DNA from: Candidatus Neomarinimicrobiota bacterium
GTDB taxonomy: Bacteria; Fidelibacterota; Marinisomatia; Marinisomatales; S15-B10
Reading direction: 5' to 3'
Assembly (NCBI GenBank): GCA_036476315.1
Contig: JAZGBI010000073.1
Coordinates: 1-64,000, forward strand
DNA length: 64,000 nt
Both the position numbers and the translations under genes were made by a program. Positions 51,325 through 58,372 of this stretch are shown one piece after another. The stretch's first letter is position 1. Every line of letters begins with the position of its first letter. Under the pieces are notes generated by a model that did no database searches, was not told the DNA's origin, and was given only the letters and a program-made list of their open reading frames with translations.

Positions 51325-51677
51325 TTGGGCTCTCCTTGATTTGTCACACGGAGAGCCCTAAATTCTCTTTCGGTCTCACGCGGGCCTCTACCGTGTGAGG
51401 TTAATGCTCCGTTGGTAGTTAACGCTATCAACGGAGTTGTTTATGGTGGGTCTCTACATCTTGCGCTGATTAGCTCCGTAAATTCTCACTTGACAAACCT
51501 CCATTAGCATATTAACTTAAAAAGACTTTTGGCTGTGGAGCCGGTGGAAATTGAATCCACAACGTTTCATGCTAACTGAAACGCCTGTCCAACAGCGGCC
51601 CCAGTCAAAGATCACTAAGGGGCGACTGATTTCATTTGCGAGAGAAAGTCGCCCTTTGCTTTTAGCTTAGCGAAGCC
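51325..51677. other. Structured non-coding segment of the transposon
   Basis: No gene is seen, but inverted repeats are dense: GGGCTCTCC/GGAGAGCCC (about 51330-51358), CTCACGC/GTGTGAG (about 51377-51402), CTCCGTTG/CAACGGAG (about 51407-51437), a tRNA-like fold (51536-51602, minus) and GGGCGACT/AGTCGCCC (about 51618-51655). Some may protect against read-through or regulate transposase expression. Confidence 0.6.
51536..51602 (-). ncRNA. tRNA-like/tmRNA-acceptor-like sequence
   Basis: On the minus strand GGGGCCG (5') pairs with CGGCTCC (3') as a 7-bp acceptor stem. The T-arm GTGGA-TTCAATT-TCCAC is canonical and the discriminator base is A. An anticodon-like stem TTTCA/TGAAA closes a GTTAGCA loop. 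The D-arm is only CTG-TTGGA-CAG, and the 37-type position is C, so it is not a normal tRNA. It could be a decayed tRNA, a shortened tmRNA-like acceptor domain or a captured integration site. Confidence 0.45.
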
Positions 51678-52118
51678 TTATGTTTTCTTTCGATACCATC
51701 GTTTCCGCGGAATGCCTTCCCATTCGATTTCGTTTTGTGTCTCCATCCTTTTAAGAACTGAATTAACATTTGCACCTAAGCTCTTTGCAGATGTATCAAC
51801 TATGCCAGATAGAACTTCTGCCATGATTACTGATTTTTTCCATTTTTTATCAGGCTGGGAATCAAAAAGTTGTCGAATAAATTCAGTCAATTTGGGTGCA
51901 TCTTGTGCTTCTTCAACTGATTCTGTTAGTTCCGTCAATTTGGATTGGTCACCAGTCACCTCAAGATCGTCGATAACGTTATTCAGAGAATCAAGGAGAG
52001 ATTGAAAATCTTGAACTTGATGTAGGATTTGATTTCGTCTCTCACGTAAGGTTCTTAATACATTTCCGTTAGTAGCTTTCACGCCTTGTTCGTTCGCTTT
52101 CATGTCAGAATATAACAC
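51678..52118 (-). CDS. Hypothetical protein carried by the transposon
   Basis: A 146-residue protein (a start at residue 6, MKANEQGVKATNG, is also possible). The first half is predicted coiled coil (LRERRNQILHQVQDFQSLLD). The second half has a winged-helix-like pattern (VIMAEVLSGIVDTSAKSLGA, NVNSVLKRMETQNEIEWEGI) ending in a basic tail. It could be a DNA-binding accessory or regulator. No family is recognised. It lies near the right end of the transposon and runs toward the tRNA-like sequence. Confidence 0.65.
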   Translation of the reverse strand: MLYSDMKANEQGVKATNGNVLRTLRERRNQILHQVQDFQSLLDSLNNVIDDLEVTGDQSKLTELTESVEEAQDAPKLTEFIRQLFDSQPDKKWKKSVIMAEVLSGIVDTSAKSLGANVNSVLKRMETQNEIEWEGIPRKRWYRKKT

Positions 52119-52315
52119 TATGCTTCTAAAAAAGAAAGATTAAAAGCATCATGCTTACTTTAATAATAGCATTGATTGTTCTAAATGTCAAGCCACCATT
52201 TGCCACAATTTGAGAAACATAACTAACTATGGCCAATTCATGTAGGAAATCCAAATTAGCCCACTACCCAGCAATGGGGTGATTGGCGGCGGGTGTATAA
52301 GGGAAGAGTGGCGAG

Positions 52316-52750
52316 CTATTCGGGGAAATGGGTTAACTCCATTCCCAGCTCGGTTGCGCGTGTTTTGATACGCTCGTCCCGGTAAAATTCGCCGTAGTAA
52401 ATCTTTTCGATTCCCGAATTGGCTATCATCTTGAAGCAATCATAGCAGGGGCTGGCCGATACGTAGATTTCGCTCTTGTTGATGTTGATTCCGTTTCTCG
52501 CTGCCTGGACAATGGCATTTGCTTCGGCGTGGATGGTTCGAACGCAATGGCCGTCATCCATCTCGTGTCCTGCCTCTTCACAGTGGGGAAGTCCGCGAAT
52601 ACTGCCGTTATAGCCCGTTGATAAGATGGTCTTATCTCGCACGATGACTGCTCCCACGTGCTTTCGATCGCAGGTAGAGCGTGACGCCACTTCCTGTGCA
52701 ATATTCATGAAATAACGGTTCCAGCTGACACGATCATCTGGGGATGTCAT
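52316..52750 (-). CDS. Deoxycytidylate deaminase (ComEB-like)
   Basis: A 144-residue dCMP deaminase. Zinc motifs are TIHAEANAIVQAA (His-Ala-Glu) and SASPCYDCFKMIANSG (Pro-Cys-x-x-Cys), with an extra N-terminal Cys/His region (CEEAGHEMDDGHC) typical of dCMP deaminases that bind a second zinc. It makes dUMP for ThyX (19407-20390). A perfect CRP/FNR-type palindrome lies 112 bp upstream. The transposon ends 40 bp downstream of its stop. Confidence 0.95.
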   Translation of the reverse strand: MTSPDDRVSWNRYFMNIAQEVASRSTCDRKHVGAVIVRDKTILSTGYNGSIRGLPHCEEAGHEMDDGHCVRTIHAEANAIVQAARNGININKSEIYVSASPCYDCFKMIANSGIEKIYYGEFYRDERIKTRATELGMELTHFPE

Positions 52751-53061
52751 GAAATAAGTTTAACCTGAAAAACAGAAGGTTGAAATGAATAATTGGAAGG
52801 TTTTCTATCGACGGTATCCGTTTTTCGCGCACTCGCGAGGGGAAAATCGAAATGAGGGGAATGTGATTTATGTCACAAACGTTAAGTTACAACCTTACTA
52901 TATTGTCTGAACTTTCTCCCCCTCCAACTTTTCATTAATCTGCCCTGTTTTGAACTCCTGTCGAGGGTTATCCTTTATGGGAGACAGCCAATCAGCCGAC
53001 AGCAAACCGCGGCAAGTGTCGCCTTATTCTGAGGGTGGGGATTTAAACCGGGCTGCGGGGT
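52751..53061. other. Regulatory intergenic region upstream of the dCMP deaminase gene
   Basis: About 310 bp between two minus-strand genes. It has no ORF; it contains a CRP/FNR-type palindrome (52862-52877) and AT-rich DNA around 52880-52910 that could be promoter. Near 53000 a GC-rich stretch follows the DUF2480 gene end. Confidence 0.5.
52862..52877. promoter_or_regulatory. CRP/FNR-family operator-like palindrome
   Basis: TGTGATTTATGTCACA: perfect TGTGA half-sites separated by six bases, the CRP consensus form. It is 112 bp upstream of the dCMP deaminase ATG. A Crp/Fnr family regulator is not encoded in the window, so the acting protein is unknown. Confidence 0.5.
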
Positions 53062-53316
53062 TTACCGCTTCCCGTCTCTCGTGAAGATCCTCACGGCCGA
53101 GCACGGTTCTCCATAGACAATACGGCCCGCATACTGGGCCAGCCTGGCAGTAATGACGAGATATGCCCAGGTAGGAACCGGTACATCCGAACATCCTTTG
53201 ATCATGACCTTCTTATCCCTGTACTGTGACCAGTCTATGGCATCCACGGATGCGCGGAACGATTCTTCCTTGAGGATGCCTCCGTCCAGAAACTGCTCGA
53301 AGAAAATCGTGTCCAT
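53062..53316 (-). CDS. DUF2480 protein
   Basis: An 84-residue protein. FLDGGILKEESFRASVDAID, WSQYRDKKVMIKGCSDVPVP and TWAYLVITARLAQYAGRIVY match DUF2480, a family almost confined to Bacteroidetes-related phyla. It is shorter than typical members (about 165 residues), lacking the N-terminal half. Function is unknown. It follows the A-type Fe-S carrier gene on the same strand after a repeat-rich spacer. Confidence 0.82.
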   Translation of the reverse strand: MDTIFFEQFLDGGILKEESFRASVDAIDWSQYRDKKVMIKGCSDVPVPTWAYLVITARLAQYAGRIVYGEPCSAVRIFTRDGKR

Positions 53317-53389
53317 TTTCAGCGAGATGGAGAATTGAAGCGGTGGAGAGATGGAGAATTAATTCGTAATGCGTGATGCGTAATCTGAC

Positions 53390-53530
53390 TGCCCACTGCC
53401 ATCTGCCTACTGCCTACTTGGTTCCTGGCTGACTGCCTACTGGTGACTGCCACTGCCAATCGAAGCGTTGCGCCTGCCAGCCACCTACAACGTGGGGCAG
53501 GCTGGGAGATCCCGATCCTTCGGGACTGTT
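53390..53530. repeat. Dispersed repeat related to 31833-31924, inverted
   Basis: Read on the minus strand it contains CAGTCCCGAAGGATCGGGA, CGCTTCGATTGGCAGTGGCA and GGAACCAAGTAGGCAGTAGG, matching strings in the spacer at 31812-31930 in the same order with extra inserted DNA. Short iterated CTGCCTACTG strings fill the rest. Confidence 0.7.
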
Positions 53531-53877
53531 TACACAGAGAAAGAGGTGCCGCAACCACACGTTCTTCGGGCGTTGGGATTATTGAAAGTGAATCCACCCG
53601 AAAGCAAATCGGTGGAAAAGTCAATCTCCATTCCCTTCAAATAGAGCAGTGATTTGAGGTTAACCACAACATCCAGGCCGTGCATGCTGAAGACCTTGTC
53701 AAACTCTCCGACTTCTGTATCCCAGTCCAGGTTGTAATTCAAACCCGAGCATCCCCCTCCCGTCACTGAAGCCCGAAGATAGTCACCATCCTTGTCCATC
53801 TTGATCGCCAGCAGCCGCTGCGCAGCTTGTTCGGTTAATGTGACTCCTTCAAGAATCCCGCTCTTCATCTCTTCCAT
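53530..53877 (-). CDS. A-type iron-sulfur carrier (IscA/SufA/HesB)
   Basis: A 115-residue A-type carrier. The three family cysteines are in VTGGGCSGLNYNLDW and RRTCGCGTSF (Cys-Gly-Cys). It carries or transfers Fe-S clusters to apo-proteins. Its start lies about 18 bases after the DUF59 gene, in the same transcription unit as the IscR-like regulator and cysteine desulfurase. Confidence 0.94.
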   Translation of the reverse strand: MEEMKSGILEGVTLTEQAAQRLLAIKMDKDGDYLRASVTGGGCSGLNYNLDWDTEVGEFDKVFSMHGLDVVVNLKSLLYLKGMEIDFSTDLLSGGFTFNNPNARRTCGCGTSFSV

Positions 53878-53895
53878 AAGGATACTCTCCTCATT

Positions 53896-54279
53896 CTATG
53901 CCCAGTCATCTTCTTCATCTCGGACTTGACCGGGAGACTGGGACTGTCTCGACAGATCATTGCCGAATCCCAGTCTTGCTCTCGCTTCATCGCTCATCAT
54001 TTCAGGGGTCCAGCGCGGTTCAAACGTTATTTTCACATCTGCTTGGGACACTCCCGGAATCGATTCCACCTTGTTCATAATATCTTCCGCCATGTAGCCA
54101 CCCATTCCGCAGCCGGGGGTCGTCAGGGACATCAGAATATCTACATTTGAACTTTCTCCTCCGGCACTCTCATCAATTTTCACGTCGTAGATGAGACCCA
54201 GATTCCAAAGATCGATGGGGATCTCAGGATCGTAACATTGTTTCAGGACATCGATGACCTGTTCTTCTCGCACTTTCAC
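53896..54279 (-). CDS. DUF59/MIP18-family Fe-S assembly protein
   Basis: A 127-residue protein: VLKQCYDPEIPIDLWNLGLI, MSLTTPGCGMGGYMAEDIMN and FEPRWTPEMMSDEARARLGF are typical of the MIP18/PaaD/SufT-type DUF59 domain. The conserved Cys of CGMGG is present. It assists Fe-S maturation. It overlaps the Rrf2-type regulator (ATGA) and is the second DUF59 protein in this locus (the other is sufT). Confidence 0.92.
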   Translation of the reverse strand: MKVREEQVIDVLKQCYDPEIPIDLWNLGLIYDVKIDESAGGESSNVDILMSLTTPGCGMGGYMAEDIMNKVESIPGVSQADVKITFEPRWTPEMMSDEARARLGFGNDLSRQSQSPGQVRDEEDDWA

Positions 54280-54674
54280 CGGGTTATGTCGTAAACGGTC
54301 ATATTATCCAGCATGTTTCTCATGCTGACGTTAATACGCTCGATAGGGGAGCGAATATTGCAGTTCTCAAGGACTGAACAATTCGAGTCGAAATGGCAAT
54401 CCATAATCCCCAGGGGTCCTTCCAGTCTTTCGAAGAACTCTCTCAGGCTCATGTTCTCCACATCGGTCTCCAGCATATAGCCCCCCCGGGCGCCTTGAAA
54501 AGGCTTCAAAATCCTCTTCTTGGCCAGTTCCTGCATGATCTTCGCGAGAAGGGGATGGGGGAGATGGTAACGCTCGGAAATCTCCTTGGCACTGCTCACA
54601 TTCCCGGGATCAGAGGATCGCATGTGTCTCATAGCCATGAGGGCATATTCGGCTTTTCTCGTTAGTTTAAGCAT
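54276..54674 (-). CDS. Rrf2-family regulator with IscR-type Cys spacing
   Basis: A 132-residue Rrf2 protein. A winged helix covers residues 1-70 (LTRKAEYALMAMRHMRSSDP, YHLPHPLLAKIMQELAKKRI), followed by the cluster region with C-x5-C-x5-C (CHFDSNCSVLENC), the spacing of the [2Fe-2S]-binding IscR. It probably senses Fe-S status and controls this locus. It sits between the cysteine desulfurase gene and the DUF59/A-type genes. An operator could not be identified. Confidence 0.92.
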   Translation of the reverse strand: MLKLTRKAEYALMAMRHMRSSDPGNVSSAKEISERYHLPHPLLAKIMQELAKKRILKPFQGARGGYMLETDVENMSLREFFERLEGPLGIMDCHFDSNCSVLENCNIRSPIERINVSMRNMLDNMTVYDITR

Positions 54675-54744
54675 TTTAAATACGACTCCTTTTGTCCTGT
54701 TTCAAATTACATCACAGAGCCTTTTGTGACAAAGGGGATTCTTT

Positions 54745-55920
54745 TCAATTCTGCCAGTGGGGAACCACCTGTCTCAGTTTTTCCACCGTCGCCGTTATCT
54801 TCGTGATGGCGTAGTCAATGTCTTCTTCGGTGGTGAATCTGCCCACCGAAAAACGGACAGACGAATGGGCCATTTCCTCACTCACCCCCAGTGCTTTGAT
54901 GACGTGAGATGGCTCAAGCGTTGCACTGGTACAGGCGGAACCGGTAGAGCACGCGATATCGCCCATCCCCATGAGCAACGATTCGGCCTCAACCTCTGGA
55001 AAGGCCACGTTCAAATTGTGAGGGAGGCGGTATTCCATACTCCCATTGACAACGGTACCGGGCAGAGATTCAAGAATACCCTCCATCAGCCGGTCTCTGA
55101 GCGTTTTCGATCTTCTGTTCTCCTCATCCCGCTCGGATTTGCTGACTTTCGCTGCCATTGACATTCCGACGATCAAGGGTACTGCCAGCGTTCCGGACCG
55201 CATGCCACGCTCGTGACCACCGCCGTCGATCTGGCTGGACAGGTTGACCCTGGGATGTCTTCCCCTCACGTAGAGAAAACCGATCCCTTTGGGTCCGTAA
55301 ATCTTGTGGCCTGAAGCGGCGAGAAGGTCGATTCCCAGTTCCTCTATATCAATGGGTAATTTTCCGAAGGATTGTGCAGCATCGACGAAAAAAAAGACAT
55401 TGTGGTCCCTACAAATCTTTCCGATCTCAGAAATAGGATTTAGGGTGCCAATCTCATTGTTGGCATGCATGATGGAAACCAGCACCGTCTCATCGCGGAT
55501 GGCATCGTTCACGCGGTTGGGATCCACCCGTCCTTCTTTCTCAACAGGAAGACAATCGACCTCCCAGCCACGCCTTTTCATTACCTCGCAAGTATCGAGT
55601 ACCGCCTTATGTTCCGTCATCTGGGTCACGATGTGCTTGCCCTTTCGTTCGTATGTTTCGCAAAGACCTTTTATGGCAAGGTTAATCGATTCCGTGGCAC
55701 CACTCGTGAAAACGATCTCCTTACTTTTTGCATTCAGTTCATCCGCTATGGTCCTGCGGGACCTGTCCACAGCTTCTTCCGCTTCCCAGCCGAAAGAGTG
55801 ATTCCGGCTTGCAGCATTTCCAAATTTGTCTGTGAAATAGGGTATCATGGCCTCCCGTACCCTCGGATCAACCGGGGTAGTGGAATGGTAGTCAAGATAG
55901 ACCCTCTTTTCAGTGTTCAT
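54745..55920 (-). CDS. iscS: Cysteine desulfurase, IscS/NifS type
   Basis: A 391-residue class I desulfurase. YLDYHSTTPVDPRVREAMIP opens the protein; the PLP lysine is in ASGHKIYGPKGIGFLYV; the active Cys is in ACSTGSACTSATLEPSHV on a long mobile loop, as in IscS rather than SufS. It releases sulfur from cysteine for Fe-S clusters, tRNA thiolation and possibly selenium delivery to SelD. It follows repeat copy D and the sufS gene, giving two desulfurases in the same locus. Confidence 0.94.
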   Translation of the reverse strand: MNTEKRVYLDYHSTTPVDPRVREAMIPYFTDKFGNAASRNHSFGWEAEEAVDRSRRTIADELNAKSKEIVFTSGATESINLAIKGLCETYERKGKHIVTQMTEHKAVLDTCEVMKRRGWEVDCLPVEKEGRVDPNRVNDAIRDETVLVSIMHANNEIGTLNPISEIGKICRDHNVFFFVDAAQSFGKLPIDIEELGIDLLAASGHKIYGPKGIGFLYVRGRHPRVNLSSQIDGGGHERGMRSGTLAVPLIVGMSMAAKVSKSERDEENRRSKTLRDRLMEGILESLPGTVVNGSMEYRLPHNLNVAFPEVEAESLLMGMGDIACSTGSACTSATLEPSHVIKALGVSEEMAHSSVRFSVGRFTTEEDIDYAITKITATVEKLRQVVPHWQN

Positions 55921-55938
55921 CGCCCGATTTCACTCATC

Positions 55939-56085
55939 AACCACAGAGAGCACAGAGCATATCCTTTTGATATTAAATACTTTATAATAGTTCATCTCAA
56001 TTTACTTATGAGAGGATTCTAGACACGTCATCTTACTTTTAACTCAACCTATGTTAGTTATACTTCTCTGTGATCTCTCTGGTTT
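55939..56085. repeat. CCACAGAG inverted-repeat element, copy D
   Basis: A 147-bp element between iscS and sufS: left arm CCACAGAGAGCACAGAG, right arm (inward) AACCAGAGAGATCACAGAG, more divergent than the other copies but with the same orientation as copy A. It separates the sufBCDUTS genes from the iscS-rrf2 set. Confidence 0.8.
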
Positions 56086-56093
56086 AATTGTGA

Positions 56094-57320
56094 TCAATTC
56101 GGACTCAGAAAGTCAATGGCCCTGAGGATGGCGTCCCCGAGAAGATCGATTTCCTCGGTATTATTGTAGAGATAAAAGCTGGCTCTCGTTGTGGCCGTTA
56201 CCCCCAGTCTGTTCATGGTGGGCTGTGCGCAGTGATGGCCGGCCCGGACAGCTATGGCGTCACGATCAAGAATCTGGGCGAGATCGTGGGGGTGAATTCC
56301 ATTCACGTTGAAGCTTATCACCGGTCCCCGGTGGAGAGAATCGCCGTAAATGGTGACCTCCGGGATAGATTTCAGCACCTCCAGAGCGTAGCGCGTCAGC
56401 AGTTGATCCTGCTTCTGAATTGTATCCATTCCAATTTCATTGAGAACATCGATTGCGGCGCCGAGGCCTATGGCCTGGGCAATATTCGGGGTACCTGCCT
56501 CAAACTTCCAGGGGATCTCCTTCCAGGTGGCCCTCTCCATCGATACGGTGGTGATCATTTCACCGCCGCCCATGAATGGATCCATGGATTCCAACAAATC
56601 GGGACTGGCGTAGAGAACGCCAATGCCGCTCGGCCCCATCATCTTATGACCCGAAAAGGCGAGAAAATCACATCCCAGCTCCTCTACATCGGTGGGGAAA
56701 TGGGGAACACTCTGGGCGCCATCGAGAAGCACCAGGGCTCCCACATCCTTCCCGTACTGGATGAGTTGTTTGACCGGATTTATGGTTCCCAGCGCATTGG
56801 ACTGGTAAATGAACGCCATAATCTTTGTCTTCTTTGTAACGTACTTCTCAGGAGCCGTCAGGTCCAACATCCCATCTTTTTTCAAGGGAATATACCGCAG
56901 GGAAGCCCCCGTATCTTTCGCCACAAGTTGCCACGGTATTATGTTGCTGTGATGCTCCATTTCGGTAATGAGTATTTCATCCCCGGGACCGAGATGGTGA
57001 CGTCCCCAGGCATACGCGACGAGATTAATTGCTTCAGTGGTTCCCCGCGTGAACACGATTGACCGGTGAGTGGCGTGGATAAATCGAGCAACTTTTTTCC
57101 GGGCCTCTTCATACTCGTATGTGGCCTTTTCACCGATATGATAGATGGTTCTATGGACATTGGCGTTGTACTCGGAGTAGAATTCGGTAACCTTCTCAAT
57201 GACCTGGCGTGGCTTTTGTGAGGTTGCCGCGTTGTCGAGATAGACCAGCGGCTTATTCCGAATCCGCTGACTGAGTATGGGGAAATGACTTCGAATATCC
57301 CGGACGTCGAGTAGGCTCAC
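56094..57320 (-). CDS. sufS: Cysteine desulfurase, SufS type
   Basis: A 408-residue class II desulfurase. The GTG start at 57320 overlaps the sufT stop (GTGA); an ATG 21 codons upstream would add residues that read through sufT and are not family-like. Motifs are VYLDNAATSQKPRQVIEKVT, the PLP lysine in AFSGHKMMGPSGIGVLY, and Cys in AVRAGHHCAQPTMNRLGV on a short loop. It passes sulfur to SufU, encoded in the same operon. Confidence 0.95.
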   Translation of the reverse strand: MSLLDVRDIRSHFPILSQRIRNKPLVYLDNAATSQKPRQVIEKVTEFYSEYNANVHRTIYHIGEKATYEYEEARKKVARFIHATHRSIVFTRGTTEAINLVAYAWGRHHLGPGDEILITEMEHHSNIIPWQLVAKDTGASLRYIPLKKDGMLDLTAPEKYVTKKTKIMAFIYQSNALGTINPVKQLIQYGKDVGALVLLDGAQSVPHFPTDVEELGCDFLAFSGHKMMGPSGIGVLYASPDLLESMDPFMGGGEMITTVSMERATWKEIPWKFEAGTPNIAQAIGLGAAIDVLNEIGMDTIQKQDQLLTRYALEVLKSIPEVTIYGDSLHRGPVISFNVNGIHPHDLAQILDRDAIAVRAGHHCAQPTMNRLGVTATTRASFYLYNNTEEIDLLGDAILRAIDFLSPN

Positions 57321-57886
57321 AACATTCCCAGTTGGAGCTTCGCCGCGTCGGACATCATGTCCCGATTCCACGGTGGATCCCATACGAGCTCTACCTCCAC
57401 TTCTGAGACACCCGGAAGATCGAGAATCTTCTGTCTCAACTCTTCAGACAGGGGCCCGCCCATGCCACATCCGGGTGCAGTCAATGTCATTCTTACCTGG
57501 ACCTCTGTACTTCCCTCCTCACTGGGAGAGAACTCACACGAATAGATGAGACCCAGGTCGACAATATTGACTGGGATTTCAGGATCATAGCAGGTTTTCA
57601 TGACCTCCCAGACCGCCTGCTCATCAACAGGTCCTCCGGTCTGTTTTGTTTTCTCCACTCGCTCCGTGGCAGCGGATTCCATTCCCAGGGCATCGGCGTC
57701 CTTGCCAACAATACGAACGAGGTTTCCCCGGATCACTACGGTATAGTTCCCGCCGAGAGCTTGTGTGATCCGAACCTCCTCCCCGGCTTTCAATGTCACC
57801 TTATTGCCATAGGGAATCAATGTGGCCTCGCAGTCTCTTTTCAGAACTATCAATCCGCTCGATATTTCGGATGCCTTTGAGAACAT
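57317..57886 (-). CDS. sufT: SufT, DUF59 Fe-S maturation protein
   Basis: A 189-residue SufT. An N-terminal extension of about 95 residues (LIPYGNKVTLKAGEEVRITQ ALGGNYTVVI...) typical of SufT precedes the DUF59 domain (VMKTCYDPEIPVNIVDLGLI, MTLTAPGCGMGGPLSEELRQ, PPWNRDMMSDAAKLQLG). It acts in Fe-S protein maturation. It lies 17 bases after sufU and overlaps sufS. Confidence 0.94.
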   Translation of the reverse strand: MFSKASEISSGLIVLKRDCEATLIPYGNKVTLKAGEEVRITQALGGNYTVVIRGNLVRIVGKDADALGMESAATERVEKTKQTGGPVDEQAVWEVMKTCYDPEIPVNIVDLGLIYSCEFSPSEEGSTEVQVRMTLTAPGCGMGGPLSEELRQKILDLPGVSEVEVELVWDPPWNRDMMSDAAKLQLGML

Positions 57887-57903
57887 ATTTAATCCATCGC
57901 TCT

Positions 57904-58368
57904 TTATTCAGTTGTCACCGTTTCGCTGATTCCCTGCAGGGAATTCCTCAGGGTGTGCCAGGCGAGAGTCGCGCATTTGACCCGGACCGGGTACTTGTGA
58001 ACGCCGGCCAAAGCAGCCAGCTTCTTCGCTTGCCCGGATTTTCTCTCACCCGTCGTTGCCATCTTGTGAAATTCCCCGAACAGGACTTTTGCCTCGGCCT
58101 TCGTTTTTCCCTTCACGGAAGTGGTCATGATGGAGGCCGATGCTTTGGAAATGGCACATCCCGATCCTTGAAAACCAATCTCTTTGATGATATCGTCTTC
58201 AAGAAGAACGTAGACCGTTATTTTGTCCCCGCAAAGTGGATTGTATCCTTCGGAGCGTCGATTGGCGCCCTCGATCACTCTGAAATTACGAGGACTGCGG
58301 TTGTGATCAAGGATGAGTTCCTGGTAAAGGTCTCTAAGGTTATCTTCCGACGAATCCCGGGAGATCAA
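57904..58368 (-). CDS. sufU: SufU, zinc-dependent sulfurtransferase/scaffold-like protein
   Basis: A 154-residue SufU. The ligands are visible in NPLCGDKITVYV, GSGCAISKASASIMT and VRVKCATLAWHTL (three Cys plus Asp of CGD). In SUF systems lacking SufE, SufU accepts persulfide from SufS. The gene is four bases after sufD on the same strand. Confidence 0.95.
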   Translation of the reverse strand: MISRDSSEDNLRDLYQELILDHNRSPRNFRVIEGANRRSEGYNPLCGDKITVYVLLEDDIIKEIGFQGSGCAISKASASIMTTSVKGKTKAEAKVLFGEFHKMATTGERKSGQAKKLAALAGVHKYPVRVKCATLAWHTLRNSLQGISETVTTE

Positions 58369-58372
58369 TTAA

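Larger units (their letters stand above)
49858..52268. mobile_element. IS1-like transposon (2.4 kb) with passenger genes
   Basis: Ends are GGTAGTGGGCTAATTTGGAT (49858-49877) and its exact reverse complement at 52249-52268 (21 bp if the next matching base is counted). The 8-bp sequence CAGCAATG flanks both ends (49850-49857 and 52269-52276), a target duplication of IS1-family size. Inside are an IS1-type transposase, a DUF4258-like/DUF2283 pair, an unknown 146-residue gene, several hairpins and a tRNA-like sequence. The intact ends suggest recent insertion between etfB and the dCMP deaminase gene. Confidence 0.88.

Noticed and set aside
51536-51602. Functional tRNA-Leu (anticodon TAG)
   Set aside because: The D-arm is too short, there is no long variable arm, and a C follows the anticodon; reported only as tRNA-like.
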